In this document: piece by piece, positions 7,779 to 17,630 of the stretch
Layout of the letters: each line of letters opens with the position of its first letter
Numbering within the stretch: the first letter of the stretch is position 1
Program-made: the position numbers and the translations under genes
DNA from: Ettlia oleoabundans
Taxonomy: Eukaryota > Chlorophyta > Chlorophyceae > Chlamydomonadales
Reading direction: 5' to 3'
Assembly (NCBI GenBank): GCA_019693395.1
Contig: JAAMXP010002151.1
Span: 1-25,441 of the forward strand
Length of the DNA stretch: 25,441 nt
The notes under the pieces: generated by a model
Databases searched by the model: none
What the model was told of the DNA's origin: nothing
Seen by the model: only the letters and a program-made list of their open reading frames with translations

Positions 7779-10700
7779 TTACTGGGCCTGTGGCTTGCGC
7801 CCTGTGATGAGCACGAACTTCACCAGCCCCATGCGATATCCCTGCGCCATAAGGGGCATCACCTGCAGACAAGCAGGCAGCACAGCAGGACAGGCAGACA
7901 GAAGAAGGCTGGGCAGAAACATTGGCAGCACAGGCATACAATCTCCCCACCACACCAGTCAACCCAACCAACGCTCCGCCAGCGCGAAGCAGCTGCCGCC
8001 AATAGCGGCAGTTATTGAACTTCCACTGCCATTCAGCTTGGAACCACAACCCATTGCCGCCGAGATCCTTTTAAGGAACGCAAATCCTGCACTGTGCTTT
8101 GTAGCTGGCCCCTCTTATGCAGCACCGTCATCCCCATTCCCCATCGCTATCCCCAATAACATTCCCCGGCCCCACCCCGCCTCACCAGTGCGCCCTTGAT
8201 GGTGGTCCACCCCGCCTTTAGCAGCCCAGCAAACCCTTGCGTTGTGAAGGCGCTTTTGATCACCTCGCCCCAAAAGGGTGCTACCTCCTCCGACCAGTCT
8301 GCTGTCTTAATGTCTGCAGAAACAGGGATGGCAGTTGCAGGCTGTTGTGCGTGCATGCCTGCGTGTATGTGGTGGATGAGTGGGTGGGGGGGGACGGGGT
8401 CGAGAAAGGCAACTGCTTTGCGCGAATTTTCTTCTAAGAAATGCTATTAGAGAAGAGGGCAGCAATTGTCTTCCTGAACCCACCTGTGAGGCCCTGCTCC
8501 CGGAACAGCGCCTCATAGTCGGCTATGGAGCACCAGGCGGGGAGGTAGTAGGCTTCACAGATGCGGTCCAGCAGTGCCTGCTCGTCTTCCGTCAGCCCCG
8601 CCTCCCCAGGTGCCAGCACCCTGCGTGGAAATGTTGGCGAGAGGGTTCGGTGGTGCGGGGTGGGGTGGGGTGTCGTTGGGTGATGTGGGGTGGGGATGGC
8701 GTGGTTGGGTGGGGTGGGGTTGGGGTAGGGATGGCGAGGCATGGCGTGGCGTGGCGTGGTGTGGCGTGGTGGGGTACAAAGAGGTGGGGCGGATACACAC
8801 GAATGATTCTAAATGGAAGCGGGTTTAGCTTGAACCCACCTACCCACTCACCTGTGGCACCACGTCACAACGATGACGCGCCCGCCTGGGGCGCACACCC
8901 GCGCCAGCTCACCCACAAACTGCCGCTTGTCTGCAGCCAGGGTCAGAAAGGGTCCTAGATGGCTGCTTACATGCACGGGGAGCAGATAGGCTCAAAGTTC
9001 GTTGATAGCAGCAGAATTACAGAGAGGAGGGAGAGCCAAGAAGCACATCGCGTCCCACCAAGGCGCCAACAGAAGAGAGGACACTCTGAACTGCCAGAGA
9101 ATCAGGTCCTAAATTTAAGTTAGGGTTGCGAAAGATGAGACTCCCTTTAAGTAGTCTTCTGAAAGAAAGTCTTTAACTGTCAGCGTCTTTGACAGATCAC
9201 TACCGGACTGCAGCGTTTCCCAAGTCAGCAGGTGTCAAAGTGCAGCAGTTGCAAGGCACAGGCTTCCAACCTGTTCTGGCAGCGTGCTGCCAGCACCCCT
9301 GCCCTTCCCTGGGTGCTGCCCTGCCCTGCCCCGCCCTTCCCTGTCTGACCTGGCATGTGTTCGCCGCTCTCCATGCTCCACACCAGGTCAAACTCGCCGT
9401 CAGCGAATGGCTGGTTCAGCGCATCTGCGCGCATGGATGCGACAGAAAGGGGCAGAGGCTAAGGAGCCGAAGGACTGCTGCAATCCAACCACTCAGCCAC
9501 ACACTCCGCTCACTGAAATGGTGCTGGAGTGGAAACATGCGCCAAACCCCTGCTTCCAGCCTCCAAACTTCAAACATCACACGTAGCACTTTACCATCAC
9601 TAGACTGCTACTCAAGTGGCAATCTGGCGTGAAACACCTGCTATCCAGCCTCCACCCTTCATTGAGCGTATGGTACACACCTGCCACCTGGAACGACAGG
9701 CGGTCCCCAAAGCCCTGCTGCTGCGAGATCTCGTTAGCACGCGCCGCCTGGCGGGGGCTGAGGGTGATGCCCCGCGCCTCGCACCCAAACTTGCGTGCAA
9801 TGTAGCGGCTGCTGCCTCCAATGCCGCACCCCACGTCCACCATCTGGACAAGAGGGGTTCAAAGAAGAGTAGCGTGGTAAAGCTGTACCGCCCATCTGCA
9901 GCTGGTGTGGGGTTGCATTCCTTGCCTGCCTGCTTGCCTGCCCGCCTTCCTGCCTGCACTAGATGACTGCAGCAAGCACAGCTACTACACCACCCTGTCT
10001 TCCAAAGTATTTGCAAACCAGCAGGCCTGCACTTGCTGCCTGCCCACCTACCGCCTGCCGCCCATCCCTCTGGCCAGACGCTGTTTGTTGATGCCCAATG
10101 GCACTGCCGCCTTTGTGTGTTGCAAGGAACGCCAGCACCAGCGGCTGTCTTACCTTTGTTGCGCTCGTGGCCCCGGCCCATTTTAGGGTCTCTTCAATCA
10201 TGTCTATCTGAGCCCCCTGGTTATCGTTGGGTGCTGCACCCTTAGGGTAGTAGCCATGGTGCATGTGCTCGCCCTGCGGGTTAGGAAATGAGAGATACAA
10301 AGCGCTATCTGTGACGTGTCGAGAAGCAGCAGCAGCAGCAGCTTCACAGCCAAAGTGCCATTAACGGCTGACCATGCATCAGAGGGCTTCAAGCAGCAGG
10401 CAGATTGTACTGCTTGCATGCAGATACTGAGGTGGTGGCACCAGGTTGGGCAATGTATTCGGAATAACTTCATGAAACGCGTAGCACAGCACACATGGCG
10501 CCAGCGGATTGAGCGTGCTATGGCAACAACGCACCCACATAGACTCCCACAGCTGACTGGACTCATCATAGAAGTTGGCGATGCCCTCTTTGAGTGGCAT
10601 GCGCTGCAGAAGATGCACCCAGGGAGCAGCAAGTCAGACTGCTGAGGTTATATGAGGGCACCGCAAGGCCACAGGCGCCATGGTGGAGCGCTAGCGGCCA

Positions 10701-10887
10701 GGGCTGTGTCCGCCTCTGCGCCTCTGCGCGCTGCTCTTACCTCTCCGCTGCTAGTGATCGGCTTGACTACGGTATCAAGCAGGCCTGCCCGCACCGCCAC
10801 AACGCGCTGCCTTGCACTGCTGCGATGGGGCGCTTGCTGCACCAGGTGCTGTTGTTGCGTGGAGATCCATGCACATCTACACGCCAT
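7779..10887 (-). CDS. VTE4: Gamma-tocopherol O-methyltransferase, plastid
   Basis: Methylates gamma- to alpha-tocopherol (and delta- to beta-) using S-adenosylmethionine; it is the last step of vitamin E synthesis, in the plastid. There are nine exons: 10741-10887, 10535-10603, 10154-10273, 9681-9843, 9350-9424, 8852-8930, 8484-8620, 8186-8313 and 7779-7862. Together they give 1002 nt, or 333 residues plus stop. All junctions are GT-AG and in phase. Exon 1 looks like a transit peptide. Then come LKEGIANFYDESS (about residue 52), GEHMHHGYY (73), the SAM-binding motif VDVGCGIGGSS (114), FDLVWSMESGEHMPD, FVGELARVCAPGGR, AYYLPAWCSIADY, IKTADWSEEVAPFW and C-terminal MPLMAQGYRMGLVKF. These match plant VTE4 along its whole length. 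I chose the ATG at 10887 (context AACAATGGC); an in-frame ATG at 10953 would add 22 residues. It is divergent from the GH18 gene and appears intact. Confidence 0.95.
8641..8780 (+). repeat. G-rich GGGGT/TGGCG tract in VTE4 intron 6
   Basis: Many GGGGTGGGGT and TGGCGTGGCG units lie on the plus strand between VTE4 exons 6 and 7. The transcript carries the C-rich strand, so any G-quadruplex would form on the non-transcribed-sense side of the DNA. Long open frames here are by-products of the repeat. Confidence 0.85.
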
Positions 10888-11026
10888 TGTTTTGCCGCCT
10901 GTGAAGTGGCGCAGTGGGAATCCGCTGGCAAGCCGCACGCGACGATGGTGCAAAATTTAGATGATTGGAAAAATGGTGATTTGCTTGCAGCAGTGAGGCG
11001 TACATGGGGTTCGAGTTCATGGGAGA
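10888..11026. promoter_or_regulatory. Shared divergent promoter of VTE4 and the GH18 gene
   Basis: The proposed start codons of VTE4 (minus, 10887) and the GH18 gene (plus, 11027) are separated by only 139 bp. Both 5' UTRs and both core promoters must lie here or overlap the first exons. I see no clear TATA box. If VTE4 starts at the in-frame ATG at 10953, only 73 bp remain. Inferred from gene geometry. Confidence 0.6.
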
Positions 11027-13232
11027 ATGAGTGGTCAGTTGGGCGCTGAGCTGGCGCCGGCGCTGGGCGCTGCAGCCCTGCTGCTGCTCATCAGTGTAAG
11101 CTACTGCCGGTTGGTAACCTTCATGCACGGTGACGCGTATCCAGCTTAGTGTTTTGTTGTTAGACAGCGTTGCAGAGTCTTCCCTAACCCGATCTCAAAA
11201 GAACCTGATCAACTCCATTCGTCGATCTGCCCGATATTCCCGCCTCAGCCCACCTTTCGACCCTCAATCACAGCTGCTAACCATGTTCATTGCAGCCTAC
11301 GTAGGCGCTCGCCCACTGGGCCGCCCGCTACCGCAGCTGGGCGAGGTGCCGCAGAGCGAGTCGGTGCCGCTCTACTTGATTTACTCCTTTGCCCGGGATA
11401 CCGCCAAGGATGGCAGATTTGAGTTCTATGGTAGACGGCCGCGGATTTTATGCACACGTGCCCACAGCATTGCACGTCTTCACAAGGAAGCATTTGAGTG
11501 CATGCTTTAATGTATTACCGCAATTGCTCTGTGGCCAGGTGGTAAACCCATGCCCCGGTGTTGCCCCTCAACACACCCATGCTGCAGACCCATGGCAGCT
11601 CGAGTCGGCGGTGCGGCAGCAGTGCGGCAACCAGCGCGGCATGCTGTCGCTGGCAGGGGCGGGTTTCAGCTGGGGCCCGTGCGTGGGGCTGGATGAGTGG
11701 GTGGGAAACGCCTTGGACAGCCTGCAGCACATGCTGGACAAGTATCGGCTGGTGGGGCTCGACATCAATTATGAGGCACGCGACAGCTGTCCACAGCTTC
11801 TGCAATGATTGTCCTTGCATATTGGGCTCCAATCGGCCGCTCCTACCGCAGGAATGCTACACTACAGTCAACGGCAGGATTCGCGCCAAATGTGGCAAGA
11901 TCAGCCAGCTTAGTAGCTTTATGACAGCCTCATTCCATCTATCATTACTTTTATGGCTGCTGCCTTGCTATGATGCAGGAGGGGCTGGAGGCTGGCGGCT
12001 TTCCCCAGGCCATGGCAGCGCTGATAGCACAGCTCAAGGCCTGGAGGCCCAGCCTGCTGGTCACAATCTCGCCGTACTGCAACATATGGCTGCAGTACAA
12101 GGAGCTGCTGCAGGTACAAGAAGATGCATGTCCTTGTGCTGGTTGCTTGCTGGAGCTGCTCCCTTCCTACATATTGCGTTGAGTTTTTTGTTTTGGTTTG
12201 GACCAATACATCCTCAGGAGCGAATAGCCTGACTACCATGCCGGTGCATGCCCCTGATTGCCAAGCTGCAGCTGGCAGGCGGCAGCATCGACTATATCAA
12301 CTGGCAGCTGTACGCTGAACTGGAGTCACCTAATGCAACAGCCCAGCAGGCGAGGGGCATTTACCGCAGCAATCTAGAACGCGGGAGGGGGAAGGTCCAT
12401 TACAGTCACCCGATGCAACAGCTCAGCAGGCAAAGTGCTGTTTGCACCACCGCTTTAGAATATGTCCACTTAATTAAGCTGAAATTTGGCAGCTCAGCTT
12501 GCCAGCATACACCTTGGCGCCTCAGCATTCTGCAGCCTTCATGCATTTTCGTGTTGACCCTCACTTGGCCCTTCCTGGCTCATCTCCATGCTGCAGGCGG
12601 TAGCGGCGTATGAGCGGCTGGCAAGGGAGCTGGGCGGCTACAGACGGCTGACCCTGGGGGTGAACACAGGTGGCTGACGTGGTGGTCTCTATCTTAGGTC
12701 TCTAAGAAGCATCATTTACGCCTGACGTGGCAATATGGCAAACTTACATCTCGTTACAGCAACTGGCCAGATGGTTGCCTCATGTCTGGTCCTGTTATGG
12801 CGAACTGGGTTGGGAAGTGCTTCCTGGCAGCGTCACCCCTTTTGGGTATGGCAAATCACCCAACCTGGCGGTATGTCTCGCCCCATTTTTTCTCTGTCCT
12901 GTTGTGCACATGTGCCTGCAGAGCCCGACCAAAAGCGAGGCCCGCAGCTGGAAGCCGCATTGGCTGCTTTCAGGGTGCTGAAGGGGCGAGGCATTGGAGG
13001 CGCCTTTGTGTGGGCCCTTGACAACAGCTGCGGCTGCGGCTACCAGGCTGAAGCGGCGCTGCTGCGCATCGCTGCAGAGCCACAGCAGCACAAGTATGAG
13101 GAGCACGAGCACCATGTAGAAGGCGGCAGCTTGAAGCCTAGGACTGATGGACAGCTGGCGGCAGCTGATGCAAGCAGCGGCGGTGGGCAAGGGGCACGTT
13201 ACAAGGAGGCAGCATGCTGCTGTTTGTGCTGA
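11027..13232 (+). CDS. Narbonin-like glycoside hydrolase family 18 protein
   Basis: There are seven exons: 11027-11093, 11296-11430, 11588-11775, 11979-12113, 12272-12394, 12597-12669 and 12922-13232. They sum to 1032 nt (343 residues plus stop) with all phases consistent. Exon 1 encodes a hydrophobic leader (LGAAALLLLI), so entry to the secretory pathway is likely. The order of segments follows the narbonin/GH18 TIM barrel: TYVGARPLGRPL, then LYLIYSFARD and DGRFEFYDPW, then GMLSLAGAGFSWGP (strand 3), EWVGNALDSLQHMLDKYRLV, GLDINYE (strand 4, Glu130), LLVTISPYCN, IDYINWQLYAE, GYRRLTLGVNT and GGAFVWALDNSCGCGY. The strand-4 motif keeps the last Glu, but the DxxDxDxE pattern has lost its first Asp and has Asn for the third, so chitinase activity is doubtful. 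Intron 3 appears to use a GC donor (GAG|GCACGC), and the exon 5 donor (AAG|GTCCAT) is weak. The tail beyond about residue 285 is low-complexity. Confidence 0.85.
12324..12430 (+). repeat. Direct duplication at the exon 5/intron 5 boundary of the GH18 gene
   Basis: AGTCACCTAATGCAACAG (12324) and AGTCACCCGATGCAACAG (12404), each followed by CCAGCAGG or TCAGCAGG, match at 24 of 27 positions and are 80 bp apart. The first copy is inside the proposed exon 5 and the second is in the intron, so the exon end is uncertain. Confidence 0.75.
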
Positions 13233-13622
13233 GCTTGATGCACGCGTCAACACATCAAAACATTAGATGTTTTGTGGTTCATCACATCAACTAAATGGCA
13301 ATAATGAAAGAGCAGGGTTCTGTTTGATTATAATATTAGGAGCTTTGTGTGCCGATAACTTCACGCATTCAGGTTTATTCAAAGTACTGACGGGCATTCT
13401 GCCATGTCGTATTCCAAGGACAAATCCAGCTGCGCCTTCAACACCACTGGCATCTGCTGGCAAATGCTGGCTGCCTGACTGACTGACAGCCACACATTTG
13501 GGGTGAGCGAACCAAGCCTCACACCGAGTCTAATGACTGATGCCACACAATGCACATCTGTCGCCCAAGCCCGTGCTGATACAAGCCCGTGCTGATACAA
13601 GCTGCACACGATCGCCAAGCTC
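13233..13622. other. Convergent 3' interval between the GH18 and SDR genes
   Basis: A 390-bp tail-to-tail spacer with no gene. It includes two exact tandem copies of a 16-bp unit (13567-13598) and an A/T-rich patch near 13305-13345. No TGTAA was found on the plus strand; the first minus-strand TGTAA (13199-13203) lies inside the GH18 last exon, so the SDR 3' UTR may overlap it. Confidence 0.55.
13567..13598. repeat. Tandem duplication, two 16-bp units
   Basis: AAGCCCGTGCTGATAC is repeated twice without interruption, about 25 bp beyond the stop codon of the SDR gene, in its presumed 3' UTR. Confidence 0.9.
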
Positions 13623-15826
13623 TCACACCGAGGCAAACAACTCGGTATAGGGGCGGGCAATGGCACTCTGTTCCGCGATGATCTCCACCACCTTGCCGCT
13701 GGCTGCAGGCTCCACCAGCGCCGCTACGCAGCACTCTGCCACCTGCGAGCGCAGGATGCTGCCGGGCTGCTTGCGAGGAGGAAGGCCGTAGGTATCTGGC
13801 CCGCCCATGACCACCTGACCGGCCTGCTGCCCGGGGCGTGGCTCGTTCAGGAGGCCGCCTGTAAGACAGGCGCATAGACATGACCATTGATGACAAACAA
13901 AACAAGGCATGGGTAGGCCCAGCAGCGCAGCCAAGACCATGGGCGGCAACTGGAGCAGGAGAAGCATCGAAAAATACAACAACAAAACAAAAAAATGGCG
14001 CAAAGACACTGCCAGGTATGCTTGCTAGCTCTTCCTGCGCCGGTGCATTCTATCAGCAAGCATGGAGCTCCTATATCCGCAACCGATAACAAGAGCGCAG
14101 CACATGTGTCCAGGCGCAACCTGGCCTGAGCACGACTCACCCGAATGCATAAACAGAACAGGCGCATAACCACAAAGGCAAACCTGCCCTCCCCACAAAC
14201 CACCTGGCCGAACGATGGTGTAGTCAATACCGCTGCGCTGCACAGCCACCTCTCCCTGCTTCTTCCAGAACAGAACGCCCCAGTAGAGGTTGAGGGGGAA
14301 GAGCGGGTCGTCGCAGCCGATAGAGGTCACCAGCACAAACTTTTTGACGCCCTGCACAGCCACAGCATGAGGCACACCAGGGACAGCAGATGGCGAAGTG
14401 AGGCCCGGTGTGGCTGGCATACAGCGCAGGTGATACTGCTAATCTATACGGGTTATAAAAGCGGGCCTGCCTGGGCAACAGGTGTTTGCAGCAGGCTGGA
14501 GCACTGCACAGCACAGCCACCTGCCTGCTTCCTGCCATATCAACCTGCTTGCCATGCACAACAATTGCTGCTTCGAGTGTTGTTGTATTCTCGTGTCTGT
14601 CCGGCTGCTGAACAGCAAAGGGGCCCTTGCCTGCTGCTGCGCCGCCGCCACCAGGTTCTTTGTGCCCTCGCAGTCAATGGTGAAGGGGCCCAGCGGGTTG
14701 AGGCGGTCGGTGGGCCCGGTGGCGCAGATGACGGCGTTGCTGCAATTGGGGAGGCGAGAAACACCGCTCAGATGTGAATGGCATGGTGTGATGAAAGGGC
14801 GAGTGAGCAAGGCGGGAACCGCTTGAGTAGAACCTTTAAAGCGCGCCTGCGCGGCAGCCACGCAGCTACATACAGTAGCGACTGTTCCACTTGTCATGTT
14901 GCAGCAAACACGAATCCGCAGCACCCAGCTCCCGGCAGTGCAGTGCTACCCTTCATAAACCTCATCCAGCTGCCCCACTTCTGCTAGCGCATTGATTTGT
15001 TCCCTCCCAAACCCCATCAAATGCCTAGCAGTGCATCCACCACACTCACCAGCCCGCCATGGCCTTGGCAACAGTGCTGAACTTGTACACATCGGCCTCA
15101 ACAATCTCAACTCCCTGGCTGGCAGGCGGCAGCATGCTGTTGGCCTTGACACCGTCCCGCACAAGCGCACGTACAGCTACGCCCTGCGCTGCCAGCTGTT
15201 GCACCACGGCTTTGCCCACGCCGCCTGTGGCACCTGCTACCAGCACCTTGAGGCCCTGAAGAACAAGAGGAAAGGTGCGGCAGTGGTGAGAAGGGGTTGA
15301 GGAGGCGAAAACCTGATGAGAGCTGCCACTGCTGCCCAGGTCGCATATATGCATGTTTAGCTGCAGGATAGCCGCCTCCGCACCGTAAAGCGCCCGTCAG
15401 CCTCCGGCAGCTGGCGCTCCACTGGAATCGTCGGCACTGGCTCAGGCTCTGGCAAACCGCTTGATGCTGCCATGGCTGCATATTTAGAGAAAGGGGCTTT
15501 GCAAAAGCTGGAAATAACGTTGGCTGCCGGCAACAGCGGTAGCAGCGGCGCCCAAGCTTGGAGGACACCCCCCCGGGCAAGTTGGGAGTCGCTCAAAACC
15601 ACAGAGCGCCATAGGATTCGCTTGAAAGCGGACCTAAGCGTGCACTGCTATTCAGAAACAGCCTGAAAACGCGGTTCACACCTGCGCCGATCTTGCGGCC
15701 GGCCTGACGACGGAGCTGGGCGGGCTTGAGGGCATGGGTAAAACATGGGATGGATCGCGTGCACGGTTTGCTGGTTGAGGCTGCGAAAGGTGCAACGGGC
15801 CGGACAGACTGCAGCGCGGACGCCAT
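13623..15826 (-). CDS. Atypical short-chain dehydrogenase (NmrA-like), probably plastidial
   Basis: There are six exons: 15682-15826, 15384-15475, 15050-15255, 14631-14739, 14204-14351 and 13623-13858. They sum to 936 nt (311 residues plus stop) in consistent phase. The first about 75 residues are a Ser/Ala/Arg-rich transit-like leader and linker. A Rossmann fold starts at residue 80 with LKVLVAGATGGVGKAVVQQL (glycine-rich NAD(P) site), followed by VRALVRD, NAVICATGP, CEGTKNLVAAA, FVLVTSIGCDD and DYTIVRPGGLLNEPR. This is the pattern of NAD(P)-binding proteins like Arabidopsis At2g34460 and the Tic62 N-terminus. The region after Tyr207 reads YWGVLFWKK, so the classical YxxxK spacing is absent; binding rather than catalysis is possible. 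Intron 4 has the classical GC donor CAG|GCAAGG. A start at 15925 would add 33 residues. The substrate is unknown. Confidence 0.88.
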
Positions 15827-16449
15827 GTTCCTGCCGCTCGCAAGTTTTCCAATGGCCGAGGAGAGCAGAGTTGGTGTGATTTGAAAAGCAACGAGTGGCA
15901 GGAGCGATCTGCGTGTCTGGGGCATGGGTCAATGCACAGCACAGCGCGCCTGAGCAATGTGTGCGCCCGTGGCTGAGCCTGACGCAACTGGATGTCTGGC
16001 TAGTGCAATCGCCTAGGACTGCATTCACATGCTGGGCGCTGGGTTTCACACATTAAATTATATGACTCAGTTCAAGAGCCAACCACATTTGTTTTTGCTC
16101 CTTTTGTATTATACAAGTGCCATGCCCTGCCTGGCTCCGGTAGTTCTGCCGTCAGTTGGTTCTCCATTGACTAAGGGGTCAGATATGCCCACATGCTGTT
16201 GACATTATTGAACGCCCACGGTCTTCACATCCGTCCAAAACAGTGCAGATGTTATACAGGCATCATAGACCTGCAACAGGGTAGCGGGAAGATTGTTGCA
16301 CACTTCACCATGCCACATGAAGCACCGCTGCTGTGCGCCTGCCAGGCTCTCAGTTGTGGCTGCAGGTTTTGCTGTACTACTGACTACCTGAGCCGGTGCA
16401 TGCGCCCCCATTGATAAAGCTACAGCCAGTTAAGCCCATCGCTGCCCAC
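15827..16449. other. Intergenic, SDR upstream region
   Basis: A 623-bp stretch holding the presumed promoter and 5' UTR of the minus-strand SDR gene and the 3' UTR of the small gene ending at 16450. I see no further exon, repeat or RNA gene; the interval is A/T-richer around 16040-16120. Confidence 0.5.
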
Positions 16450-17319
16450 CTATTCCTGCTTCTTCCACTGGTCCAGCTGCTCTGCCTGCTGCGCCACCAT
16501 TTCTTTCACTTCCCCCAACATGCGCTCTAAGGACTCGTTCATCTGCTGCAGCTGCGCCGCCGCACTCCTCCGCTGTGGGTGCCCTGCTGCCAAGCCAGCA
16601 CTACCAGCGCTCACTGCAATGGGCAAGGAGAAGTGTAAAATTGTTGATTAACTCTGCAGCTAGCCACCCTGATTGATAAACGATTAAAGAGCTGCGAACG
16701 TGGCAGCTATTGTCCTGCTGATCATGCAAGCAGCAAAGCTGCATGGATTGATGGGCTGGCATGCATGTGATGATGTGGTGATGCTTATGTCTCTTGTCAG
16801 GCAAACAGCTCAGCTGATATTTCAATTGCGTCTCGAGCCGCTTGCCCCCAACTCTGCCCAACCCATCAGCTCGTGCAGCAACACAACTGTCCTGCCACAC
16901 GCCCGATATGTCTTTGAGATGTGCTACGTCTCAGAACATAGCAACTGTAGCGGGACAGGATGAGCTGAAGCTCAGCAACCGGTGCCAGACCGCCAGCAGA
17001 CCAGCAGTTCCGCCTGCCCCGCCGCCATGCCGGTGCCGGCCACAGAACACCTTGCACTACCTTCAAAACGACACCGCACGAAATAAATTTAATATCACTT
17101 GCCTGCGGGCAATGAAGAGGCTGCACGAGCGGGGCGCAGTGGCGACTCGGCCTGATCGGGGCTGCTCAGTGGCCCGTCATTTTGCTTAGGTGGCTTTGCG
17201 GGGCCACCAGATCGCTTTCTGCTGGCGGGCGCGGCTAAGTGCGGGGTCTTCCGCCTCGAGTTCTTCTTGGGCAGGCTGCAGCCGTTGCCAAATTGAACGG
17301 CATGCACCGAGGAAGACAT
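16450..17319 (-). CDS. Small basic protein with C-terminal coiled coil, unknown function
   Basis: There are two exons, 17103-17319 and 16450-16613, joined by a 489-bp intron with a classical GC donor (GCAG|GCAAGTG) and acceptor CCCATTGCAG. The phases fit exactly and give 126 residues plus stop. The N-terminal half is basic and low-complexity, with nuclear-localisation-like clusters (PKKNSRRK, SRKRSGG), then Pro/Ser/Ala-rich sequence. The C-terminal about 45 residues (AAAQLQQMNESLERMLGEVK, then EMVAQQAEQLDQWKKQE) have heptad-type spacing and should form a coiled coil. I recognise no family. If the GC donor is wrong, the first exon would end at a nearby stop (SSLPAGK*) and the coiled-coil exon would need another partner. 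Confidence 0.65.
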
Positions 17320-17630
17320 GAGCGCGGCGACTTGAGCGGCCTGGTTTGGATTTCAGCGCGTTGCAGCGCGAGCAGACAGCTGCTGTTTCATCTTGACTGT
17401 GGCACAGCATGCACAGCACTCTGCAGCAGCACCCTGAGTTAGTGCCCACTCATTTCCCTAGCACACACCTTGTGAATTAGAGGTGCATTGCTTACAGTCC
17501 GGTCAGCTAGAAATGGTCAACGTGGAGAAAAAGACACATGGCAAGGCAAGAAGGGAATCAAATGAACCTCATGAATGATGACGCACGAAACTAACAAGCG
17601 GTCGGCACGACTGCCCTACCTGCGGGCACG
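17320..17630. other. Spacer between two minus-strand genes
   Basis: Contains the promoter of the small coiled-coil gene and the 3' end of the 239-residue gene, including a TGTAA motif at 17492-17496. Nothing else recognised. Confidence 0.5.
17492..17496 (-). terminator. Candidate polyadenylation motif TGTAA
   Basis: TGTAA on the minus strand, about 135 nt past the stop codon of the gene ending at 17631. This is a typical distance for green-algal poly(A) signals. Confidence 0.5.

Noticed and set aside
8380..8958. 192-residue Gly/Trp-rich open frame on the plus strand
   Set aside because: It is antisense to VTE4 exons 6-7 and translates the G-rich intron repeat.
10888..10953. Upstream ATG of VTE4 at 10953 as the start
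   Set aside because: Possible, but it would leave only 73 bp to the divergent gene and the ATG at 10887 has the better context; kept as an alternative only.
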